Shown here in pieces: positions 1 to 10,900 of a DNA stretch of 64,000 nt; positions within the stretch are counted from its first letter, which is position 1; each line of letters starts with the position of its first letter. Source of the DNA: Flaccisagitta enflata (taxonomy: Eukaryota; Chaetognatha; Sagittoidea; Aphragmophora); contig OZ231127.1 of NCBI GenBank assembly GCA_965153355.1, positions 73,656,001-73,720,000 on the forward strand, read 5' to 3'. The notes beneath the pieces are model-generated. The model saw only the letters and a list, made by a program, of their open reading frames with translations, made no database searches and was not told the origin of the DNA. The position numbers and the translations under genes are program-made.

Positions 1-371
1 CGATGGAAGAAATTTTTCTCTTAACTACAGCAATCATCTCTATTCAACTACAGCATTGATTACGGAATGCCTTGATCAATTCCAAATCAATTTTCCAATT
101 AGACCGGGCTCTAATTATGCAACTGGAACATGAAAAAGGCTTGGAAATAAAATTTTTATTCGAATGCCCAAATTGAGCCCATCCTAATTGATATCCAGCT
201 GGCCTCAACAGGAAAATTTGAAAATTGAAAGTCAAGTTCAACCGGCCTTAGAAGAGCAAAAGAAGAGGTTGAGCAATGTATGACAAACCCAATTTGCCAC
301 AGGCAACAGTTTAGTTAAAATGGATATAAAGCCCATATGGACTTAGAACAGCAACAGGTAAGGCTGAGTAC

Positions 372-538
372 AATTGAACCCCATTCTAGCGGACTCGCCA
401 ATATTGGAATTCTTCCAAATCATATCATCTATAGTTCATAGTCTTTTCAATTTCTTTTCTTTTCTTTCTTATAGTGGTTGTAACAAAATATATCAAACAC
501 ATTGATCCATTAGAAATAGAAAAAGCGGGATTCAATTG
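372..538. mobile_element. Pogo/Tc1-like MITE, copy M1 (decayed)
   Basis: A non-coding element of 167 bp with imperfect terminal inverted repeats. The left end reads CAATTGAACCCCATTCTAGC and the complement of the right end reads CAATTGAATCCCGCTTTTTC. TA precedes the left end; the right flank is CA, so the target duplication is decayed. It is related to copies at 28555-28731 and 62552-62728 by termini and by an internal GTTGTAACAA/GTTGGCAATAA segment. It has no coding capacity, so it would depend on a transposase made elsewhere. The superfamily assignment rests on the TA target and the CAGTTG-type ends only. Confidence 0.6.
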
Positions 539-3500
539 CACAGGGAATCATCACTGCCCAAAATCGCATATTTTACAACACTGATCAAAAACCACCATTT
601 ACATGATAGAGTCACTTTCAATGGTTGGACATGGTGAAACAGATAGGTTTCCATGATCATCCTTTCAGAGTGAAAACATCACGGACAACTTATGTCCATG
701 TTGATGACTAGGACCAAAAAAGTGTTGCATTAGCAACGTCACTTTTGGTAAAACAATGCGATTTCCCAAACCATGTTAACAACGAAAAAAAGCCTCACTC
801 CCAGCGTTAGGAGGCTTTTTTTTTTATTCTAATTTGTCAATGACGAGGGAATTCCTTTCTCTAATGAATTGCCCCTCAAAAAAACGTTGAACAAAAAAGG
901 CTGATAACCCATTGATTATGACGTGGGAAATTTCAATCAAATTGTTTCAAACCTCTCCCTCTCTCTTTCCCCCGTAAAAAAGAATAAAAAAGGAATTTGA
1001 AAAAAGGGACAGGCCCCGGGTCGAGATGGTATGGGCACAATGTGACCTGCCAAGAGATGAGAGGAACCAATCAAGGGCAGAGAGCATCATCTGCTTATTG
1101 ATAAGGGTCATGAATCCAGCCAATGAGACGGCTTTTGTTGTCAAAGATAAAAGAGAAAGGAATCCATCGATTGAGTCATTGGTTGGCCGGCAAAGGAAAA
1201 AAAGCGGGCGTGACTTTTACATCATTAGGCTATTGTCATTCTTTACCAGGCTCACATTGTCCCAAGCCTTGGAACATGAATCTCTTATAGCAATGTACTC
1301 GGGAAAGACACAAAGGAGGACTTTTGTCAGTATAGATAGACCCTTGTCAATGTTATGGTCTTTAAAATGACAAAAGACCTCCTTCGTGATGAGCAATCAG
1401 CGTGTTTATTGCTGTAAACGCCACTCAAAGTTCTTAGCCATCAATATTTGATGAGATGAGTGACAGAAAGTTTCTAATGATGCATCTTTGATTATCATTG
1501 GCTGGATTTCTTGACAACATCAGTGGATGAGGCACTGATGCCTCGTTGTTTTCCAATAACAACAGCGCTTAATAACGTCACACAGTGGCAACTCCACTCC
1601 TACCTGTTTCTCGCAGGGGAGAACAACAAACAAGCAGCGTCATCATTGAGCAATATCCAATAATAGACGTATATCCGCCTGAAGACGTCGTCGCCGGCAG
1701 TTAGAGGCGATGGGTGGTGAAGGATAAGACGGTTCAGCGATGCATAGACATGCATGAAGTACAAAGGCTGGGGAGCCTGACAGTCCCCAAGAAGAAACCA
1801 CCAAGGAGACCCCAAGGAGCCAATAAGAAGAAAGGATGAAGATGAGGAGAAAGTCTATGAGGAGCCTCTGATAACAAAAACAATAGATAGGAGTCTACAG
1901 CGACGTCGTTTCAATGGCCAAGGAGGAGGAAGAAAAAAGAAGAAGGAAGCCATTTTAAGTTCTGAGGAACAAGAAGATGATGCTGAAGACGAAGAAGAGC
2001 CATCATAGAAGAGATCACGTGATTTTTGCTTCCTCCTCCTGCTCTTCATCTACCCTTTCCTCTCCTCATCTTGCTCGCCTTAAATTACACCGTGAAAGTA
2101 ATCCCCTCTGTACACATTCACTGCATAGGCAAACACGAGCACAAAATTTCTGCAGTACTGAAGGACCCAGCACTGTCATCCTATTTGTTCTATCTGGCAA
2201 AGATCAGTGCTCAAAGGAAGCTATGTGGTAAGCGACATCCAAAATATCCAAAATCCAACATGGCTGCTTCCCCAAAAAAGTGCAAACGTATCCTATTACC
2301 ATAGAGCAGCGCTGACAGTCTCTCTTACAAGATGGCGTGCAGGCACAAAGAAAGAGAAAGTTCAGCGCTGAGACAGTTATCAAAATTCACCCAAAAAATT
2401 TCAAGCGCTTTTAGGGAGCAGCTCGCAATTTTTGTTCTCTTGCAATTCATTGTTAGCAGACAACAAAGTATATTCATGGATCAATGCTGTCCATCTCGGA
2501 ACAATGGTTTTTCTTCTCAGAGAAAAGCCTGAGGGCTTGGCATAGACAAAATACAAATCCAAAGGGTTAGGATGACCCTGGAGTTGTTATAAGATATATG
2601 CCAAGAAAGATTCAAAGCTTACCTAAGTAAAGCGTTAAAATACCATGGTCCACACAGCGCTGGGAACATCCCCTCCCCACTAATTTTTTTTGTATCCCAA
2701 AATTTGTATCAAGGTATACATGAAAAAAAATTTTCTTACCGCCATACAATAGACAAAAATGAAGCCTTCAAACATTTTGCAGTGATAAGCTTGCACTTTC
2801 ACCATCGTGCGCTTTTGGCCAAATTGAAGAAATTCCTTGCAGCGCTGCAGGATTCTTTGATGCATTTTTGAGAGTCGCTTAATTTTGGAGCAGGTGTGAG
2901 AGACGCGGGGATAAGTAATCCAAAGAAAGTGATATAATCCAACGTAGAAGAAGAAAGACAAAGAGTTACAAAAATGGACTGTTAGTTGGGAGCACAAGTT
3001 TTTTATCACCACGAAGTCAACAAAGTTGATAATATTAAGCTTCATGCAAATCCATGGAAAAAAGAGAGACTGATGATGATGGAATGATGGATGAGAGGCT
3101 TTGGTCACTTGCGTGTGAGACTGGCCAAGAGAGACTCACAACTCGCCAATGGTCGTTGATGTGGCGGTGGTGGCCGACGCTCGGCAATTCTCTCTCTCTT
3201 AACCAACATCATCCATAACGCCTCTCCTCTCTCCCTTTTTAATTGTTGAAAGAGAAACAACACAGCAACAACGACATATGCGCTGACATCTCGGTTCTAG
3301 CCAATGTCCATCTCTCTCTATTGGCTAATCAATGCACGAGAGAGACACACACAGAGAAAGAGAGAGAGAATGAAAGAGCTGACCACTACACACGAAATGC
3401 GCGCGTCATTTTTATCGACTATTTTTTCATTTTTTTCCCATTTCTGCTTTTATTTTCTAATAATTTATTTTAGAATTCCTTTTTTTTTTTTTAAATTCGT

Positions 3501-3766
3501 GCCCATGGATGCAAAGTGAGGCAAATTCGCGAAGGCGCAAAAAGAAGGGATGCAAAAAGTACATACCACAGAAAAAAGAATCAAAACGCCGGGAGATAAC
3601 TTTTTCATCATTTGGAAACAAAAAAATGCGAGAAGATCTTCTCGTTGGCTACTGAAGAATGTAGCATGTGTGATTCACACAAGGCAGAATGTAAAGGAAA
3701 AAAAATCATCTTGATTCATGTTTTGGCAAGAAAGCTGTGATTTATCGCACATTTCAAAAGCAGTAT
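539..3766. other. Unique DNA without a recognised gene
   Basis: About 3.2 kb of mostly non-repetitive sequence. The longest open frames (1026-1370 plus, 2680-3108 minus) have no recognisable domain, low-complexity signature or convincing splice borders, so I do not call them. A 12-bp perfect inverted repeat lies at 785-822. If the minus-strand exons at 4630-7264 continue downstream, this stretch is intron or 3' untranslated sequence of that gene. Confidence 0.5.
785..822. other. 12-bp stem hairpin with A/T-tract base
   Basis: Positions 785-796 (seven A then GCCTC) are the perfect complement of 811-822 (GAGGC then T-tract), leaving a 14-nt loop. It resembles an intrinsic terminator in form, but the eukaryotic context makes that role unlikely. 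It may be a small palindromic repeat or simply chance. Confidence 0.6.
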
Positions 3767-4635
3767 GACACTAAGTCTCTTACCTTAATTGCCACACATT
3801 ACAAAAGCGGTATGACACTAAATCACTCACCCTGCTATACATTACATAAAGTCATCCAAGGATCGCACATGGTCAGCGGTACCCGATGCCCTGCTTGGAG
3901 TGATTAGCTGAAGAAGTGGAGTGAGAGCAGGGCAGCGGCCTCAAAGGGCCGATGTCCTGTAGGACACAGGGGTGAATTTCCATACGTCCTGAGAGGGCAT
4001 ATTTGGGGTAATTTTCCGTGATATTCATTGGGAATTTTGGCCTGAGAGGCTGGATTTAAGGTCCAAGAGGCTGGATTTGAGGCCTAAGAGGCTGGATTTG
4101 AGGCCTGAGAGGCTGGTTTTGAGGCTCGAGAGGCTGGATTTGAGGCCTGAGAGGCTGGATTTGAGGCCTGAGAGGCCAGATTTGAGGCCTTAGACGCCAG
4201 ATTTGAGGCCTGAGAGGCTGGATTTGAGGCCTGAAAGGCTTGAGAAGCTTTGGAGGGGGGGACGTACGTACGGACGTACGGACGGACGTATGGAAATTCA
4301 CCCCTGTGTCCTACAGGACATCGGCCCTCTGGGGCCGCTGCCCAAAAGCAGCATGGCTCTAAGTCACTCATCCTGCCACAAGTAACAAAAGTAGCGTGAC
4401 ACTAAGTCACTCACCCTGCCACAAATTACAAAAGCAGCATAAAACTAAGTCACTCACCCTGCCACAAATTACAAAAGCAGCATAAAACTAAGTCACTCAC
4501 CCTGCCACAAATTACAAAAGCAGTGTCACACTAAGTCACTCACCCTGCCACAAATTACAAAAGCGGTATGACACTAAGTCACTCACCCTGCCTCACATTA
4601 CAAAAGCGGTATGACACTAAGTCACTCACCCTGCC
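3767..4635. repeat. 43-bp tandem array containing repeated 5' splice-site copies
   Basis: The unit is 43 bp. Two diverged units lie at about 3767-3850 and about six at 4351-4635; the gap is filled by foldback element F1. On the minus strand each intact unit contains GCAGGGTGAGTGACTTAG, the same sequence that forms the end of the minus-strand exon at 4630. Intact GTGAGT copies start near plus positions 4621, 4578, 4535, 4492, 4449, 4406 and 3820. The array therefore begins exactly at the exon boundary and repeats its splice donor. Confidence 0.85.
3851..4348. mobile_element. Foldback minisatellite element F1
   Basis: Left arm 3930-3989 and right arm 4284-4343 are inverted repeats with about 58 of 60 positions complementary. 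Between them lies a 21-bp minisatellite (GAGGCTGGATTTGAGGCCTG type). Outside the left arm is a head (about 3851-3929) carrying GCCCTGCTT and AGCAGGGC as a further inverted pair. The arms contain short hairpins such as CCTGTAGGACACAGG. The element interrupts the 43-bp array: left flank ends ATAAAG and right flank resumes after AAAAG, suggesting a duplication of about 5 bp. Its arms differ from those of F2-F4 but match each other. Confidence 0.85.
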
Positions 4636-5224
4636 GGCGTCGTCGGAGTCGTCGTTGACGTCGGCGTCATGCCTGCGGGACCCACGAGTCCCAAATTCGG
4701 TCCACTGGTGGCAGCAGCGGCGGCAGCAGCGGCGGCGGCGGCGGCGTTCAATCTCGGCGAAATGGGGCCGAGTGGCGAGGGCGTTGAGGTACCGGGAACT
4801 GCGCCTCCTACACCACCCACGCCACATCCCACTATGGGGGAAATGGGGGAAGTAACGCCGGGAAGTCTAGGCGGTGAAACCCCAGGAGGGAGAGGAAATG
4901 GAGGGTGACCAGGCAAACTGGCGTTGCCGTTGTTATTGTTGATGTTGTTGTTGTTGCCACGGTAGGGGTCTCCGTTAGTGGCAGCGGCTGCTGCAGCTGC
5001 CGCGGCTGCGGCGGCTAGAGAAGTAGAGGCGGGATTGTGGGAAGAGGGAGTTAGGGCAAATGGTGTCAGAGGTGGCATGCCACCGCCTCCACCGCCACTG
5101 CCGCCGCCGCAAGTATTGCTGCCATGGCTGCCAATTGGCGTCATGCTGTTGCTGCTGAGGGCGTTGACGTTGATGGAAGCGGCGGAGGAAGCGAAAGGAT
5201 GATTCGATTCTCCACCGGAAATAC
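4630..5224 (-). CDS. Exon B of a low-complexity nuclear-type protein
   Basis: A 595-nt exon. The acceptor is TTTCAG at 5225-5227 and the donor reads CAGG|GTGAGT at 4630/4629. It begins with GT, completing the codon left by exon A (phase 1), so the junction reads FLPEFLR-G-ISGGESN. The product has a poly-Gly tract, two poly-Ala runs of about 12 residues, an Asn-rich stretch and Ser/Pro/Thr-rich spacers, with no folded domain. If the donor is not used, the frame ends at a TGA at 4626-4628, so it could also be the last coding exon. Composition is typical of disordered parts of transcriptional regulators, but the gene is not recognised. The matching phase supports reality; low-complexity frames alone would not. 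Confidence 0.7.
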
Positions 5225-5264
5225 CTGAAATGAAAGATAAATGTATGGTCAAGGCGAGGAAGTT

Positions 5265-5307
<43 letters not shown>

Positions 5308-5572
5308 GGAGACAGAGAGACAGAGACAGAGAGAGTGTCAAAGTCAAACAGTTACAGATACATAAACAGACAAAGCCACACTGCCAAATCTAAATCCTTT
5401 CATGACTTTTCGTTACAGCTCTTATATCGGCAATTACAGAGATTCGCCTAAAACAGATTTGATTTGTTCATTCCTTCGCATCCATTTTTTGCAGAGTTCA
5501 ACATAAAATTATAAAGACAAGCGCATGCGCAGCCATTGCACAATACAGAGTCACACACGCCACATTGTTTAC
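5225..5572 (-). other. Intron between exons A and B
   Basis: 348 nt with GT at 5571-5572 and AG at 5225-5226 on the minus strand. It contains a (GA)n run at about 5265-5304 that reads as CT on the coding strand, plus adjoining GACAGA repeats, placing a pyrimidine-rich microsatellite about 40 nt upstream of the acceptor. Confidence 0.7.
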
Positions 5573-7264
5573 CTCTAAGAAACTCTGGCAGAAAAACGTT
5601 TCCTCTTTGCATCGCGGTGATTCTTTCAGCGGCCGCGTTATTTTCGAGAGCGTCGCCGAATCCAGATCCGGCGCGGCTTTGGTTCATGACGCCGCTCAAA
5701 TGAAAAACCGGCGCCGCCCCACCGGAAGTCGGAATCGGCGTCGCCGTCGACGAAATCGGCGTTTTCGACGTCTGTCTGGCGCCAATTTCACCGGCGTCTT
5801 TTCCCACATCGTCGTTTTCGTCGTTTTTATGATCGCCATCGTCATTATTGTTGTTGTTGATGTTATTGACGCTATTGCAGTTGTCGTTGTCGCTCTTGTC
5901 AGCGTGGTTGCGTTTGTCTGTAACGACGATTCCTTGACAGTTCCGAAGATGGACGTTGGAACTTCCGGTATTACCGGAAACGCCGTCTGATGCAGTCAGC
6001 GTTGATTCTACCGACGCCAAAGTTGACGTCAACGAAGATGGTGGGATATTAGAAGCAGGAGGATGAGGATGAGGAGAAGGATGAGGAGGAGGAGTTGAGG
6101 AGCTGAGATCAAGTGGACTTTCGAACGGATGTGGCGTCAATTGACTAGTAGGCGTCGCCGTTTTGCAAGGCGGCGTCGCGCGTGGAGGCGTCGCGGAAAG
6201 CGCCGGAGAACGCCGAAGGTCATCCGTAGCACCGGGCGCGCCTGCGGACGCGGAGGCGCCGAGATTATGATGATGAGGATGATAAGGATGAGGATGAAGG
6301 GTGGCGCCACCGCCGCCGCTCACAGAGATCGATTGTGATGAATGGAGACTAGACAAAAGTTGGGAGTGGCTAATTCTAGATGAGATTAAATTCTGTTGTT
6401 GTTGTTGTTGTTGCTGTTGCTGTTGTTGCTGTTGTTGCTGTTGTTGTTGCTGTTGTTGTTTTCGTTCGCTTTGTTGTTTGAGCTGAAAGAGGGCGAATGA
6501 CGCCGGCGTAGACGTTGGAGATATCAAGACACCGGAAGGCGTCGTCAAGTGAGGATGCAGAGAAGATGGGGGATGTTGAGGAAGATGTTGGAGAGGATGT
6601 TGGAGAGGATGCTGATGATGAGGATGCTGCTGGGGTTGCTGCTGTTGCTGCTGCTGAAGATGCTGGTCAAATCCGGACAAGATTCCGGCCGTTGACGTGG
6701 CTCTTGAAGAAAGATTTCCGCCTGGCAGGTTCCCTCGAAGAGCTTCTTGAAGTTCAGCAACAGAAGCGCCAATTCCTCCTCCACCTCCTCCTCCTCCTCC
6801 TCCGCCTACCACTCCTCTTGATGCCAAATGATGGTGCAGCGCCCAGAGCGGTGAAAACGCCGGCACTGGTGATATTCCAGGGACGCCGCCGCCACCCCCG
6901 CCTCCGCCGACGCGTGGAGCCATCATCGGCGATGTTTGCGTCAGATGACTCTCGAATGCCGCGGCATCGACGGGCGCCGAAGATGGCGTCGCTTCGCCGG
7001 ATTGGACGCCGATTGACGCCGCTTTGACGGAAACTGAGGGTGAAGATGAGGAGGCGGCCGCAGCGCCGGAAGATGATGATGGCGCCCATGGACTGCGGAT
7101 ACCGCTGCCGGAAATAGGCGCCGACGTCGAGGCTGATGTCGCCGCTGCCGCCGATTTGTCTTCGATAACGTCGGCGCCGTCATCTTCCGCGTCAGAATCA
7201 GCGCCGATTCCTCTTCCGCCGCCGTTGCTGACGCCGATGATGCTTCCGGCGCCGATTCTATCGC
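5573..7264 (-). CDS. Exon A: poly-Q/His/Ser-rich regulator with a CtBP-type PLDLS motif
   Basis: A 1692-nt exon. The acceptor is TTTTTCCAG ending at 7265 and the donor is AGAG|GTAAAC at 5573/5572. In order of translation: Ala/Ser-rich and acidic start, a poly-Gly tract (about 6770-6815), a Gln/His/Pro-rich stretch (about 6560-6665), a run of about 22 Gln encoded by mixed CAA and CAG (about 6393-6459), His-rich and Pro-rich segments, PLDLS at 6102-6116, an Asn/Asp-rich tract (about 5800-5920), and ITAMQRGNVFLPEFLR at the end. PxDLS is the known docking motif for the corepressor CtBP, so a nuclear corepressor-recruiting role is an inference. No zinc finger, homeodomain or other DNA-binding fold is present in this exon. 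The start codon must lie further upstream. Confidence 0.72.
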
Positions 7265-7410
7265 CTGGAAAAACAACAACAACGATAACGTCATAATCCG
7301 ACAATCAGCTTGCAAGCGGAAGTGGGCTGAAGAAGCTAAAAGTAGATAAGATGTTGGATGACTTAGTTTAGCTTAGCTTTGTTTATTGGATGATGAATAC
7401 AATGAATGTG
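7265..7410. other. Short intronic flank upstream of exon A
   Basis: On the coding (minus) strand a CGTTGTTGTTG-rich pyrimidine/G tract leads into the exon A acceptor. Nothing else is recognised before the 8-bp array. Confidence 0.5.
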
Positions 7411-8003
7411 ACAGATTGATAAATTGATAAATTGATAAATTGATAAATTGATAAATTGATAAATTGATAAATTGATAAATTGATGAATTGATGAATTGAT
7501 AAATTGATAAATTGATAAATTGATAAATTGATAAATCGATGAATTGATAGACTGATAGACTGATATATTGATATTTTGATATATTGATATATTGATATAT
7601 TGATAAATTGGTAACTTGATATATTGATAAATTGATAAATTGATAAATTGATAAATTGATAAATTGATAAATTGATAAATTGATAGATTGATAAATTGAT
7701 AAATTGATAAATTGATGAATTGATAGATTGATAAATTGATAAATTGATAAATTGATAAATTGATAAATTGATAAATTGATAAATTTATAATTTGATTAAT
7801 TGACAAATTGATAAATTGATGAATTGATAGATTGATAAATTGATAAATTGATAAATTGATAATTTGATAATTTGATAAATTGATAAATTGATAAATTGAT
7901 AAATTGATAAATTGATAAATTGATAAATTGATAATTGATAATTGATAATTGATAATTGATAAATTGATAAATTAATAAATTGATAAATTGATAAATTGAT
8001 GTA
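7411..8003. repeat. 8-bp tandem array (ATTGATAA)n
   Basis: About 590 bp of 8-bp units with point variants (ATTGATGA, ATTGATAT, and a short 7-bp ATTGATA stretch near 7930-7960). Long open frames (YQFINLSI repeats) arise only because the unit lacks stops in some frames, and are not genes. Confidence 0.95.
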
Positions 8004-8244
8004 AGTTGGACTTGGCAAATGATTCTCATGTCCATGATGTTGAGGGTGATTTAAAGATTGTGCATTTGAGGATTTTGTCAAAAGCTGAGAGAGAGAAAGG
8101 GGGTGAAGCAAAGAATGGAGGAGAAATAGGCTGGAGGTGGGGTCGAGGTAACCCTCATCGGCGATTGAAGCCGGCATTGGCAGCCCGAAAACACTTTCTT
8201 TTGTCTACGAACTATACCGACCCCTGATAAGTGGGAATATACAT

Positions 8245-8249
<5 letters not shown>

Positions 8250-8313
<64 letters not shown>
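8250..8313. repeat. (GA)n microsatellite
   Basis: An uninterrupted dinucleotide run of about 60 bp, followed by an A-rich and GAAAAAA-rich segment to about 8560 with no gene. Confidence 0.95.
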
Positions 8314-8316
<3 letters not shown>

Positions 8317-8739
8317 ACAAGAAGAAGAAAAAAAAAGGGAAAAAGTTTTTTTTTAGCTGAACACATAGACGAGTAGGTCCAAAAATAGAGAAGGAAAAAA
8401 ATCATAGAGAGAATGAGTGAAGAGAAAAAAACTTTTTGGCATTGTTGATAAAAAAAAAGAGTAAATGTTAAGTAACGGATGAGCGGATGAAGGCTCTGAA
8501 AGTGAAAAGAAACAAGAGAAGAAGAAGAAAAAAAGAGATAATGTGAGCGAGAGGAAAAAAAGATACCTGAGGAGGGGCTGAGCATTGAGCAAGGAAGTTT
8601 CCATGTTAGACTAATGGTATGATGCAATCTCAAATTGTCAGCAGATTCAGGAATTGGTTCATTGGTCAGTTTTTACAAACGACCTCGCGGTAACTTACAA
8701 GCGCAAATACTGTTATTTCTGTGTTTTGGTCGATCTACC

Positions 8740-8978
<239 letters not shown>

Positions 8979-9219
8979 TTTTTTCCTTATTGAATGACCC
9001 GGGATCATGATGGCGCGGTTCGACGGATATATTGTTGTCAATCACAAAAGTTTGTTTGAATAGTTTATCTCAAAGCCAGAGAGAAAAAAAAATCAAAAAG
9101 AGATAAGAAAAAAGTGAAAGTCAAAAATTTGAAAATCAAGGAGGCAGAAAGCATCTTTTTTTTCTAGGGCAAGAACAATTGAAAAGGAGCCATGAAAGTC
9201 GCAACAGTGTTAATAGAAA

Positions 9220-9335
9220 TGGTCTGCGATACCCGATGTTAGTGTATGTGACGAAAAGATGGTGCGCGTGATGGTGGCTATGTGAAAGCATAGGTAATTG
9301 GCCCCTTTGAGGCCGCTGCCCCCAAAAAAGGGCGC
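9220..9335. mobile_element. Degenerate remnant of an F-type foldback terminus
   Basis: GGTCTGCGATACCCGATG at about 9221 resembles the F head (GGTCAGCGATACCCGTTG), and GGCCGCTGCCC followed by A-rich DNA near 9311 resembles the F right end. The minisatellite and inverted arms are missing, so this is a decayed or solo fragment. Confidence 0.4.
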
Positions 9336-9637
9336 TATGGTATTTGGTCCGTATTAAGACTGTATTTGTTAAATTCCCTTATGCAAACCAAACAGGAGAA
9401 AAAGAAAAATGAACAAGAAAAATGAACAAGAAAAAACAAGAAGAGGAAGGAAAATATAGAAAAGAAAAGGAGAAGAAAGCATGAATAAAGAATTCTTCCC
9501 AGAAGACAATCAATAGTAATTTGGAGGGAGATGATATGATGAGAATAAACAAGGTCGAAATCATGATACCAGCGCAGTTGGAAAAGGGGGTTTTGGGGCA
9601 GAAGGGCGATCGGGCGAGAACGAGGGGCAGAAGGATT

Positions 9638-10204
9638 GGCATTGGGAATGGCATTGGGAATGGCAACGGGAATGGCATTGGGAATGGCATCGGGAATGGC
9701 ATCGGGAATGGCATTGGGAATGGCATTGGGAATGGCATCGGGAATGGCATTGGGAATGGCATTGGGAATGGCATTGGGAATGGCATTGGGAATGGCAACG
9801 GGAATGGCATTGGGAATGGCAACGGGAATGGTATTGGGAATGGCATCGGGAATGGCATCGGGAATGGCATTGGGAATGGCATTGGGAATGGCATCGGGAA
9901 TGGCATTGGGAATGGCATTGGGAATGGCATTGGGAATGGCATTGGGAATGGCAACGGGAATGGCATTGGGAATGGCATCGGGAATGGCATTGGGAATGGC
10001 ATTGGGAATGGCATTGGGAATGGCATTGGGAATGGCATTGGGAATGGCATTGGGAATGGCATTGGGAATGGCATCGGGAATGGCATTGGGAATGGCATCG
10101 GGAATGTCATTAGGAATGGCAACGGGAATGGCATTGGGAATGGCATCGGGAATGGCATTGTGAATGGCATTGTGAATGGCATCGGGAATGGCATTGGGAA
10201 TGGC
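9638..10204. repeat. 12-bp tandem array with a 156-bp higher-order duplication
   Basis: About 47 units of GGCATTGGGAAT. Variants at the fourth to sixth bases (ATT, ATC, AAC) give a pattern that shows two consecutive identical 13-unit blocks (units 3-15 and 16-28), i.e. a 156-bp higher-order duplication. Because 12 is a multiple of 3, several frames stay open on both strands ([20 protein letters not shown] repeats). In the plus GNGI frame ATT/ATC changes are synonymous, but no splice or start context supports coding. Confidence 0.95.
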
Positions 10205-10334
10205 GTGAAGAGGGTGGCGGAAAATCATGATGTTGATTTTATCTGCCTGCAAGTGCAACATAACTTCCCCCACCAAAGGCTTATTGCAGCACCACATTCA
10301 TCACCACTCACGAATCCTTTTTAAAAATAAACAT

Positions 10335-10775
10335 TCATAAAAGTTTATTGCAATACAACATTCATCAGCAAAACTTTGACAACATTCATAAACAAAAGCT
10401 TATCGCAACACAACGTTCATCACCAAAAGTTTATTGCAACACAACATTCATAACCAAATGCTTATTGAAACACAACATTCATCACCAAAAGTCTATTGCC
10501 ACACATCATCAATCACCAAATGCATATTGCAACACAACATTCATCACCAAGAGTCTATTGCCACACAACATTCATCACCAAATGCTTATTGCAACACAAC
10601 ATTCATCACCAAAAGTCTGTTGTAACACAACATTCATCACCAAATGCTTTTTGCAACACAACGTTCATCACCAAAAGTGTATTGCAAGACAACATTCATC
10701 ACCAAATGCTTTTTGCAACACAACATTCATCACCAAAAGTCTATTGCAACACAACGTTTCTCAACAAAACAGAAT
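10335..10775. repeat. 31-bp tandem array with a 62-bp dimer pattern
   Basis: About 14 units of 31 bp sharing CAACACAACATTCATCACCA. The variable end alternates between AAAAGTCTATTG and AAATGCTTATTG types, so the true period is often 62 bp. There are no unique spacers, so this is not a CRISPR array. Confidence 0.9.
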
Positions 10776-10900
10776 TCCAGCTACTTATTGATACTTACCA
10801 AACAGTGAAGATGAAGATTCTTCGTCTCTGATTTGTTGACTAAATGAGTTTTCGGAAATGTCGACCGAAAATTGACCTGCAACAAGATTAAAATAAGAAC

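Noticed and set aside
785-822. Intrinsic bacterial terminator or bacterial contamination
   Set aside because: Surroundings have introns, microsatellites and animal-type transposons, with no bacterial genes.
1026-1370. 114-codon plus-strand frame as a gene
   Set aside because: No recognisable domain, splice sites or compositional support; within the length expected by chance.
2680-3108. 142-codon minus-strand frame as a gene
   Set aside because: Biased to Phe/Leu/His with no recognised fold and no splice support; likely chance.
9335-10324. Long frames on both strands over the 12-bp array as a repetitive protein gene
   Set aside because: Open on both strands because the period is a multiple of 3; no exon borders or domain.
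10335-10775. 31-bp array as a CRISPR array
   Set aside because: Units are contiguous with no spacers, and the context is eukaryotic.
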